From Saprospiraceae bacterium (GTDB lineage Bacteria; Bacteroidota; Bacteroidia; Chitinophagales; Saprospiraceae), in the NCBI GenBank assembly GCA_023300835.1, contig JALZVB010000037.1, forward strand, positions 1 through 6,702: a stretch of 6,702 bases of DNA, in the 5' to 3' direction. Of this stretch, positions 1 through 5,770 are shown piece after piece. A program made the translations under genes and the position numbers. The notes below the pieces were generated by a model, which saw only the letters and a program-made list of their open reading frames with translations, was not told the origin of the DNA and did not search any database. Position 1 is the first letter of the stretch, and each line of letters starts with the position of its first letter.

Positions 1-7
1 CCGATCT
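1..7. other. Probable residual Illumina adapter at contig end
   Basis: The first seven bases, CCGATCT, are identical to the inner 3' end of the Illumina TruSeq adapter (GCTCTTCCGATCT). Read on the minus strand the window therefore ends in AGATCGG, the first seven bases of the read-through adapter. Its position exactly at the edge makes chance less likely, although a 7-base match is short. If correct, bases 1-7 are not genomic, and the TAG at 8-6 that closes the adjacent minus-strand reading frame is created by the adapter. Confidence 0.6.
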
Positions 8-506
8 AACGATGTAAATTATCACCTAAAACTTGAGATGTATCAGAACAAACAACAACCGAACTTCCATCTTGTGTCAGAACGTTTATAGTTGTATCAG
101 GAGTTGGCGTAGGATAATATACAATGATTGTAGTATCACAAATAATGACTGACATTATGCTATCATGAGTTATTGTATCACATATAATAACACAAGCAGT
201 ATCACCTGTAAAAGATAAAACTGGTGGTGAATAAGTTACACAAGAATCACTAAATGACAATAAGAATCCATTATAAGTTCCATCAGTACCATCACAAGAA
301 CCGATATCATAAGGTCCTCCTGTTCCTAAAGTATTGATACAAGTTGAATCAGTACCTCCTGTTGTTGCTATACCCCTAAATAGTGTATCACAAGAAATTT
401 CTAGCATAGTAAAATCAGAAATTAAATCTAAAGGACAATTTAAACTATCTGTAGCCTTAATAGTATAAGTTCCTATAGGTAAATTATTAAACTCTTCGAA
501 ACCCAT
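6..506 (-). CDS. Fragment of a secreted repeat-rich surface protein (SprB-like / CDT-rich repeats)
   Basis: This 166-residue frame reads like the inside of a giant Bacteroidota cell-surface or adhesin protein. Residues 7-27 (NLPIGTYTIKATDSLNC) match the end of an SprB-type repeat, whose usual form is GTYTVTVTDANGC. Residues 89-111 (CVTYSP..FTGDTACVIICDT) match the Ig/cadherin-like repeats of large secreted proteins in this phylum. VIICDT occurs twice (106-111 and 120-125), followed by a PTPTPDTT linker. Composition is rich in Thr, Ser, Asp and Cys and nearly free of Lys and Arg, as in extracellular proteins. No signal peptide follows the ATG at 506, an in-frame TAA lies only one codon upstream, and the frame opens inside a repeat, so the 5' part is missing. 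The stop at 8-6 is probably adapter-derived, so the 3' end is also doubtful. It lies 10 bases after the ferredoxin stop with no Shine-Dalgarno. It may be a gene remnant, a chimeric assembly join, or less likely an intact short gene. Confidence 0.6.
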   Translation of the reverse strand: MGFEEFNNLPIGTYTIKATDSLNCPLDLISDFTMLEISCDTLFRGIATTGGTDSTCINTLGTGGPYDIGSCDGTDGTYNGFLLSFSDSCVTYSPPVLSFTGDTACVIICDTITHDSIMSVIICDTTIIVYYPTPTPDTTINVLTQDGSSVVVCSDTSQVLGDNLHR

Positions 507-516
507 ATCTTAATTA

Positions 517-858
517 TTAATGCTCGTGACCAATGATTTGATCTTGATTTGGAATAATCACCTCTAATACTGCATTTTCATCCTGAATAATGCACTGACA
601 ACCTAATCTAGAATCAACTGTAGGATCTATTGCCCTATCTATAAAATCTTCTTCTGAATCCGTTATTTCTGGTAGGAACTCGTGTCCTTTCTCAATATAT
701 ACATGACATGTAGAGCAAGCACATACACAACCACAGTTATGATTGAGATGTACGCCATGATCTTCCGTAATGTCTTGAATCGTTAATCCGGCCTGTGCAT
801 TGTCTACGACTACCGTTTCTATGCTCTTATCTTCAAACCTAAATGTAATCTTTGCCAT
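517..858 (-). CDS. fdx: 2Fe-2S ferredoxin, adrenodoxin / ISC-Fdx type
   Basis: This is a 113-residue single-domain ferredoxin of normal length for the family. The expected Cys-X5-Cys-X2-Cys ... Cys pattern is present: C42, C48 and C51 in NCGCVCACSTCH, and C87 in SRLGCQC, so all four cluster ligands are intact. SRLGCQ, the acidic segment ITDSEEDFID (65-74) and the IPNQ tail are typical of vertebrate-type/adrenodoxin ferredoxins, which pass single electrons from a reductase to Fe-S cluster assembly or to P450-type enzymes. Three further cysteines (C44, C46, C89) sit beside the ligands; C46 is also seen in E. coli Fdx, while C44 replaces the usual glycine. The ATG at 858 starts the conserved fold directly and a TACATTTG -7 element lies 32 bases upstream. 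It ends in a double TAA (519-514). No isc or suf gene is visible, so the specific partner is unknown; the gene symbol rests on family resemblance only. Confidence 0.93.
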   Translation of the reverse strand: MAKITFRFEDKSIETVVVDNAQAGLTIQDITEDHGVHLNHNCGCVCACSTCHVYIEKGHEFLPEITDSEEDFIDRAIDPTVDSRLGCQCIIQDENAVLEVIIPNQDQIIGHEH

Positions 859-890
859 GCGCTTCGTTATAATTATGAATAAAGAGAACC

Positions 891-898
891 CAAATGTA
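891..898 (-). promoter_or_regulatory. Candidate Bacteroidota -7 promoter element for the ferredoxin
   Basis: On the minus strand this reads TACATTTG, a full match to the Bacteroidota sigma-A -7 consensus TAnnTTTG. It lies 32 bases upstream of the ferredoxin ATG, which implies a short leader of roughly 25 bases. I do not find a convincing TTG -33 element at the usual 19-21 base spacing; the nearest TTG (913-911) is too close. Confidence 0.45.
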
Positions 899-953
899 AA
901 TTATTAAGTTCAATAGGTGATTAGTTAGTTATTTTATAGTAACCTTTACTAGT

Positions 954-961
954 CAAATTTG
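954..961 (+). promoter_or_regulatory. Weak candidate -7 element for the AAA+ gene
   Basis: CAAATTTG matches TAnnTTTG at all fixed positions except the first and lies 24 bases upstream of the ATG at 986. It is also a perfect 8-base palindrome, so it reads the same on the ferredoxin strand and could instead be part of an operator. No -33 TTG is visible at proper spacing. This is the best candidate in the 127-base divergent region, but weak. Confidence 0.2.
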
Positions 962-985
962 TGAATAACATTGACCTCTTTATTA

Positions 986-3595
986 ATGGACGAAGATAAA
1001 ATAATAACAGAAGAAAGTAGATATAAATTCAAAGAGCTGAATGTATATTCATCTACAGAGTGGCTGGCAGACAATAAGAAGAAATATCGGCAGGTATTTA
1101 ATAGTTTTAACACTACCTATATATACGCTGAGTTGGCATTTGTCAATAAGAAATACGACGAAGTCGCTTGGAATGTAGGTGTTAAACTAAAATGTTATCA
1201 AGTAGGGGTGAAAAAGCCAATTTGTGACCTAGAATTCAACAAAAAGGTCAATAAATCCGATCACTTAGTGCACGTAAGGGAAGGTTGGGGTAACAAAAAG
1301 AATGGTTCTTTCTGGAAAAAAGCGACTTATTACTGGGAAGCATGGATAGATAATGTCAAGGTAGGCACCAAGTTCTTCTATGTTGAAGATTATGGGAATC
1401 TAGAAGAAGAGGGCTCTGAAAATAAGCTGGAGACTATCTCAATGAAACTATATGAAGGTTCATATGAAGACGTAAGTGAAGAGCAACGTATTTATTTTAA
1501 GACGTTTTCGTCGGAATTAACGCGATATATCTATTCTGAAATAGAATTGATAAATAAACTCGAAGCGAATTGGAACATAGAAATATTCATTAAATTCTAT
1601 AACCAAGCTAGGGAGTTAAAGGGGCAAGTCGTAAAAATGCTCAAAATCAAAGAAACTGATAAAGTATTCAAAACCTCTTTGGGATGGGGTAGTAGTATAA
1701 AAGGGTCTTGGAGAAATGGCTCATATACAGCAGAACTCATAATACTAGACCAATTACAAGCCATCATACCTTTTGATATTGAGTACGATCATGAGGAAGG
1801 TGTCTCTCCACTGCAACTCTATCGTGAAAACAATAGCAGTTATTTAGACCCAGACCAAGAATTAGACCAAGGGTTTGATGATGTTGTGATAAGATTTGAA
1901 AATCTGATTGGACTAGAATCTATCAAAAAGCAAATTAGCGATCATTCTAGCTACATTAAGTACTTACAACTCAGAAAAGATAAAGGACTTAAGGAGGAAG
2001 AAAAAATCAATATACATTCTGTATTCACAGGTAATCCTGGAACTGGAAAAACGACCGTTGCTAAGATGATGGGCGCCATTTATAAAAAGATGGGACTGCT
2101 GACTAAAGGACATGTGCACGAGGTAGATAGAAGTGATCTCGTAGGAGAATATATAGGCCAGACAGCTCCCAAAGTTAAGAAGGCACTTATAAAAGCTAAA
2201 GGAGGCGTCTTATTTATAGATGAAGCGTATGCGCTAGCTAGGACTAATGATGACAGTAAAGATTTCGGTAGAGAAGCGATAGAGATCTTAGTCAAAGAAA
2301 TGTCTAACAATGATGGAGACCTGTCTATTATTGTAGCCGGCTATCCAAAAGAAATGAAGCATTTCATAAATTCTAATCCAGGTCTAAGGTCTCGTTTCAA
2401 ACATTTCTATGAGTTTCCTGATTATATGCCACAGGAACTTACTCTGATCGCTGAGCATGCTGCATATGACAAAGGCATCGTTTTTTCTGAGCCTGCAAAA
2501 GTTAGTATAAGTGAACTTATTGTAAATGCGTTTAGAGATAGAGATGTCAATTTTGGAAATGCAAGATTTGTATATGATCTTGTAGAAAAATCTAAAATTA
2601 AACTTGGTCTTAGAATAATGGCTAACAGTAGCCCAGAAGAGTTAACTGACGACGAATTAAATCTTGTTACACGAGAAGATGTCCAAAAAATAAAATTAGT
2701 TAACGTTAAGAATAAGCCTACAATTCCTGTTGATACAGAACTGCTTAATATATCATTAAGTGAGCTTGATGGACTCATCGGAATGGATAACATAAAGCGA
2801 GAAATACATGAACTTGTTGATATCGTTAACTATCACATGGACTCCAAGAAGGATGTTCTTAATAATTTTTACCTGCATACTGTTTTTGTTGGTAATCCAG
2901 GTACTGGTAAAACGACAGTCGCAAGAATTTTAACTAAAATATATAAGGCGTTAGGTCTGCTAGAAAGAGGTCATATTATTGAGACTGATCGACAAGGTCT
3001 AGTAGCAGGTTACATAGGTCAAACTGCTATCAAAACCAACGAACGAATCAATGAAGCCTATGGTGGCGTATTGTTCATTGATGAAGCTTATGCACTAAGT
3101 AATTTTGGAGGACTCCAAGGTGATTATGGCAATGAAGCGATACAAACTATTCTAAAAAGAATGGAAGACGATAGGGGAGAATTCTTCGTATTTGCAGCAG
3201 GATATCCTGACAATATGGAAGTCTTCCTTAAAGCTAATCCTGGTTTGAGATCAAGATTTGATAAGATTCTAAAGTTTGAAGATTACTCTCCTGTCGAGCT
3301 AGAAGAGATTGCTGTTTCTATGTTAACAACAAGTGGTTATCACTTACAACAACCAGCTAAAGATTTTCTAGCAGAAAAAATGGCAGACTTATATAAGTCA
3401 AGAGATAAGTATTTTGGAAATGCTAGAGAGGTAAGAAAGATCGTGCTTGATATAATTAAAAATCAGAACCTTAGACTGGCTCAGAATAAAGCCACTCATG
3501 GACAGAATGATATCATACTAGAAGATCTACAGCAGATATCTGCAAACAATGACAGCGATCTATTTTCTAAAGAAAGTATTGGGTATAAAAGATAG
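986..3595 (+). CDS. Double-AAA+ ATPase of CbbX/CfxQ/SpoVK class with duplicated N-terminal domain
   Basis: A cytoplasmic 869-residue protein, with no signal peptide or membrane segment. I chose ATG at 986; an in-frame TTG at 971 would add five residues, and a TGA at 962 bounds the frame. Residues about 10-145 and 150-275 are two diverged copies of one domain, sharing YIY.E (45-49; 181-185), W-N-V/I, G-W-G (100-102; 233-235) and G-S-(x)-W (107-110; 240-242). Two AAA+ modules follow. AAA1 has LIGLE at 307, Walker A GNPGTGKT 349-356, pore segment YIGQTAPK, Walker B LFIDE ending D412-E413, sensor 1 AGYP near 452, RSRF 468-471 and GNAR 524-527. AAA2 repeats these with LIGM at 597, Walker A 636-643, D699-E700, RSRF 755-758 and GNAR 811-814. 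Both ATP sites look intact. This class remodels proteins by threading; CbbX acts on inhibited rubisco and EccA in type VII secretion, but neither context is present, so the substrate is unknown. The N-domains probably recognise it (inference). Confidence 0.93.
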   Translation: MDEDKIITEESRYKFKELNVYSSTEWLADNKKKYRQVFNSFNTTYIYAELAFVNKKYDEVAWNVGVKLKCYQVGVKKPICDLEFNKKVNKSDHLVHVREGWGNKKNGSFWKKATYYWEAWIDNVKVGTKFFYVEDYGNLEEEGSENKLETISMKLYEGSYEDVSEEQRIYFKTFSSELTRYIYSEIELINKLEANWNIEIFIKFYNQARELKGQVVKMLKIKETDKVFKTSLGWGSSIKGSWRNGSYTAELIILDQLQAIIPFDIEYDHEEGVSPLQLYRENNSSYLDPDQELDQGFDDVVIRFENLIGLESIKKQISDHSSYIKYLQLRKDKGLKEEEKINIHSVFTGNPGTGKTTVAKMMGAIYKKMGLLTKGHVHEVDRSDLVGEYIGQTAPKVKKALIKAKGGVLFIDEAYALARTNDDSKDFGREAIEILVKEMSNNDGDLSIIVAGYPKEMKHFINSNPGLRSRFKHFYEFPDYMPQELTLIAEHAAYDKGIVFSEPAKVSISELIVNAFRDRDVNFGNARFVYDLVEKSKIKLGLRIMANSSPEELTDDELNLVTREDVQKIKLVNVKNKPTIPVDTELLNISLSELDGLIGMDNIKREIHELVDIVNYHMDSKKDVLNNFYLHTVFVGNPGTGKTTVARILTKIYKALGLLERGHIIETDRQGLVAGYIGQTAIKTNERINEAYGGVLFIDEAYALSNFGGLQGDYGNEAIQTILKRMEDDRGEFFVFAAGYPDNMEVFLKANPGLRSRFDKILKFEDYSPVELEEIAVSMLTTSGYHLQQPAKDFLAEKMADLYKSRDKYFGNAREVRKIVLDIIKNQNLRLAQNKATHGQNDIILEDLQQISANNDSDLFSKESIGYKR

Positions 3596-3644
3596 ACTTA
3601 GTGATTGTTTCTTACATCCTCAGAAAAGAGAAAAAGATATGACT

Positions 3645-4103
3645 TTACTCTTCTCTCATAAAATCATATGCGCCAACACGTAATTGAATTCCATATTCTA
3701 AATAAGCTTTCAAACAAGCCAAGAAATTAGCCCATCCAGCAGTGTTATCTAATACCCATTTCAGATTCTCTTCGTTAAGTATCTTTCCACTTTCAATAAC
3801 ATTTACAATTGTGTTATCTTCTTCTAATTCTTCTAATTCTTCTAATTCTTCTAATGTAATGCTTACAACTGTTTCTGGATCCCATACAAAAGATATTGAA
3901 CGATTAGATTCTACTTTAACTTGTGTAATGGGATGTCTGTCAGAAAATTCTGGAAACTTCCAAAGTAAATCTTTCCCAGTCTCCAATCTTCCAGTACTTT
4001 CAGAAATAAAGTATTGGGTCATTTTGTCAGGATTAACGATTCCTTCAAACACTTCATCTATATGTTTTTGAATTTGAAGAGATGTATTGGTTTCTAACTT
4101 CAT
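3645..4103 (-). CDS. SRPBCC / AHSA1-like domain protein (START-fold)
   Basis: A 152-residue protein made of one SRPBCC helix-grip domain, closest to the activator-of-Hsp90-ATPase (AHSA1) C-terminal-like group of small bacterial proteins. Signs are the opening beta strand followed by helix (IQKHIDEVFEGIVNPDKMTQYFIS, about 11-34, shown in full nowhere as a strict motif), the W-F pattern LLWKFPEF (47-53), the strand VKVESNRSISFVWDPE (62-77), TIVNVIESG (98-106), and the closing amphipathic helix beginning TAGWANFLACLKAYLEYG (121-138). The family binds hydrophobic ligands or serves as co-chaperones; most bacterial members have no known substrate. A run of four LEE triplets (84-95) inserted in a beta hairpin comes from a 9-base tandem repeat. 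ATG at 4103 is the natural start. It follows the outer-membrane protein gene by 52 bases on the same strand, so read-through transcription is possible; no TAnnTTTG element is visible in that gap. It converges on the AAA+ gene with 49 bases between stops. Confidence 0.85.
   Translation of the reverse strand: MKLETNTSLQIQKHIDEVFEGIVNPDKMTQYFISESTGRLETGKDLLWKFPEFSDRHPITQVKVESNRSISFVWDPETVVSITLEELEELEELEEDNTIVNVIESGKILNEENLKWVLDNTAGWANFLACLKAYLEYGIQLRVGAYDFMREE
3819..3854 (-). repeat. 9-base tandem repeat, four perfect units, inside the SRPBCC gene
   Basis: The unit TTCTTCTAA on the plus strand (TTAGAAGAA on the coding strand) is repeated four times without mismatch over 36 bases. It encodes LEE four times (residues 84-95). 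Because the unit is a multiple of three, slippage would add or remove three residues without breaking the frame. The related family usually has a single LEE-like hairpin here, so at least two units are probably extra. Confidence 0.95.
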
Positions 4104-4155
4104 GTCAGATTACTAGCTTTATATAGTTTGATCGATGTATATATTAATATGAGTA

Positions 4156-5766
4156 TTAAAAAAGCACCTTAACGCCACCCCAAAGTTGTTTTTCAAATAC
4201 TTCATATATATTCCAAACAAAGTTGTCACTAGATATCAAATTGGTTCCATTCGCATAAACAACAATGCTCTTGCTAACTTGATATCTGGTACCTAGGCCT
4301 AGATCAAAGTATGAGGTTTCACCTTCGGAAGATGTGCTACCAAAATTTCTATCAGAATAATAGCTAAGACTTTGATTGAAACTCAACTTATTATCCATGA
4401 TCTTTTGCTCCCCTTTTAAATCTATCTTCAGATTAGGCCTGTAGAAAAGTGGGGCATTATCGTCTTCATTTAAGTACACATAATACTGAGGTTCTAAATT
4501 GAATGATATATTATCTGATGGAGAGTACTTTACCTGCGGTGCAATAACTATTTCTTTTCTGTCGATCTCATCATAGTTAAAAAAGCGGCCGTCATCAAAA
4601 TAATTTCTATCATTTGTCCATCTGTTATACGATATCTTTAATCCTGTCATGATATTACCTATTGCTTTTCCAGCCCTTATATTATAGCCTCTTTTATAGC
4701 TAGGTGAATATGTATAACTACTTGTCTCTAGATAAGGATTTTGCTTAGATAATGTAGATAAACTATTACGTTGGTAGTCAATATCTGTAAATATACTTAG
4801 ACTTATTCCAGCATATACATCTCTCATTGTTACTTCAAAAATTGGGAATAGGATAGAGTTTGTATCTGCGTTTACGTATTGTACGCCTGCTTTGATATAA
4901 ATATTATCTTTTTTGTATCTAGCATTAGGACTTAAGATTAGATCACTTACATTGTTAACACTTTCTAATGAGTCTGGACTATAGCTGTTATATGTTATGG
5001 GAAGTTCAATGCTCAATTCATTATTAATTGTCTTATAAATATTGGTAGAAGCTGAAAATAAGTTTTCACCAAATGTATCAATCTTGTTGTTATACTTTGT
5101 GTATCCTATATCTGTTTGAATAGAAAGGCCAGATTGCTCAAATGAGTTGTGCATGAGTGATAAATTGGCTCCATAGCTTGTAGCCCCAACTTGATTATTA
5201 AGACTATCCAGTTGAAAAAGGTTATGTAAATTCCTACTCCCATTAAGATCTAATTTTACTTTATTTCTTTCTCCTAGATAATATGCGGCATAGAGATTAG
5301 CGTTAGATTTACTATACTTATAATTAATCGAGTCATAATTACTAGCTTGATTGTGATCAATCTTGTATCCTGCTTCCAACCAATTTTCAATATAATAGTG
5401 GTAACCTGAACCTACAGTTATGTTACTGTAATTTCCAAAACTACCATACAGATAACCATTTTTAATTTCTTGTCTTTCAGTTGCTTTCCCCTTATATCCA
5501 AGGACTTTAATAATAGGATCTGGCCTTTCAAATTCTACATCTTTACTAGACTCGAGTTGATAATTGTAGCTTATAGGAGAGAAACTTTTAGTTTTAATGT
5601 TGGGCTTTATTTTCTTTCTCTGAGCTTGGAGGATTGATGCTTCATATCTCTTGATAACATCTATCTTCTCTGTCTGTATGCTTCCTATAGAATCTTGTGT
5701 TTGGGCCTGTACAGAAATGGAGCTAAGGAAAATAATAATAATAATAATAATAAGATATTTGTACAT
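4156..5766 (-). CDS. Outer-membrane beta-barrel protein (TonB-receptor-like barrel, no plug)
   Basis: A 536-residue exported protein. The N-terminus is a signal peptide, MYKYLIIIIIIIFLSSISVQA, with likely signal peptidase I cleavage after VQA (21). I chose ATG at 5766 rather than the in-frame TTG at 5790, because it is a normal start, lies 4 bases after the TPR stop and leaves the signal peptide intact. A polar periplasmic stretch (about 22-110) with basic and proline-rich sequence (KKIKPNIKTKSFSP, FERPDP) precedes many alternating aromatic/hydrophobic strands (for example GYLYGSFGNYSNITVGSGYH, ANLYAAYYLGE, GLKISYNRW). It ends WGGVKVLF, the terminal-aromatic barrel signature recognised by BAM. 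The TonB-receptor plug domain is absent and the length is well short of a full receptor, so active TonB transport is unlikely. Similar barrels in Bacteroidota commonly sit next to TPR proteins, as here. Substrate and function are unknown; a pore, assembly factor or envelope scaffold partner are possible. Confidence 0.82.
   Translation of the reverse strand: MYKYLIIIIIIIFLSSISVQAQTQDSIGSIQTEKIDVIKRYEASILQAQRKKIKPNIKTKSFSPISYNYQLESSKDVEFERPDPIIKVLGYKGKATERQEIKNGYLYGSFGNYSNITVGSGYHYYIENWLEAGYKIDHNQASNYDSINYKYSKSNANLYAAYYLGERNKVKLDLNGSRNLHNLFQLDSLNNQVGATSYGANLSLMHNSFEQSGLSIQTDIGYTKYNNKIDTFGENLFSASTNIYKTINNELSIELPITYNSYSPDSLESVNNVSDLILSPNARYKKDNIYIKAGVQYVNADTNSILFPIFEVTMRDVYAGISLSIFTDIDYQRNSLSTLSKQNPYLETSSYTYSPSYKRGYNIRAGKAIGNIMTGLKISYNRWTNDRNYFDDGRFFNYDEIDRKEIVIAPQVKYSPSDNISFNLEPQYYVYLNEDDNAPLFYRPNLKIDLKGEQKIMDNKLSFNQSLSYYSDRNFGSTSSEGETSYFDLGLGTRYQVSKSIVVYANGTNLISSDNFVWNIYEVFEKQLWGGVKVLF
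5731..5751 (-). repeat. Trinucleotide microsatellite (ATT)7 in a signal peptide
   Basis: Seven perfect AAT units on the plus strand (ATT on the coding strand) encode seven consecutive isoleucines, residues 6-12, forming the hydrophobic core of the barrel protein's signal peptide. The period-3 pattern runs two bases further on the right. Copy-number change would lengthen or shorten the signal-peptide core while keeping the frame. Confidence 0.95.
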
Positions 5767-5770
5767 GCTT

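Noticed and set aside
480..907. Shared TAAATTATTAA at 480-490 and 897-907 as a direct-repeat pair flanking the ferredoxin (possible mobile or duplication scar)
   Set aside because: Eleven AT-only bases recur easily in this AT-rich sequence, and the left copy is ordinary coding sequence (FNNL); no matching flanks extend it.
971..985. TTG start five codons upstream for the AAA+ protein
   Set aside because: Possible, but the ATG at 986 is a normal start, the extra residues TSLL carry no conserved feature, and neither has a Shine-Dalgarno.
2080..2310. Minus-strand open frame inside the first AAA+ module
   Set aside because: It lies wholly antisense to a region encoding Walker B and pore motifs, and its translation is low-complexity Ser/Leu-rich with no recognisable domain; a shadow of the real gene.
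2422..2793. Minus-strand open frame across the AAA1-AAA2 linker
   Set aside because: Antisense to the conserved AAA+ coding sequence, Ser/Leu-rich with no domain or start context; a shadow.
3596..3644. Bidirectional terminator between the convergent AAA+ and SRPBCC genes
   Set aside because: Only a weak 5-base pairing (GAGAA with TTCTC, the latter reaching into the SRPBCC gene) with a long loop is visible; there is no GC-rich stem followed by a T run.
3742..4071. Plus-strand open frame opposite the SRPBCC gene
   Set aside because: Its SSNSSN run is just the reverse reading of the 9-base repeat, while the minus strand encodes a recognisable SRPBCC domain.
4104..4155. Palindrome ATATTAATAT in the barrel-SRPBCC gap as an operator
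   Set aside because: A 10-base AT-only palindrome is expected by chance in this composition and no second copy is present.
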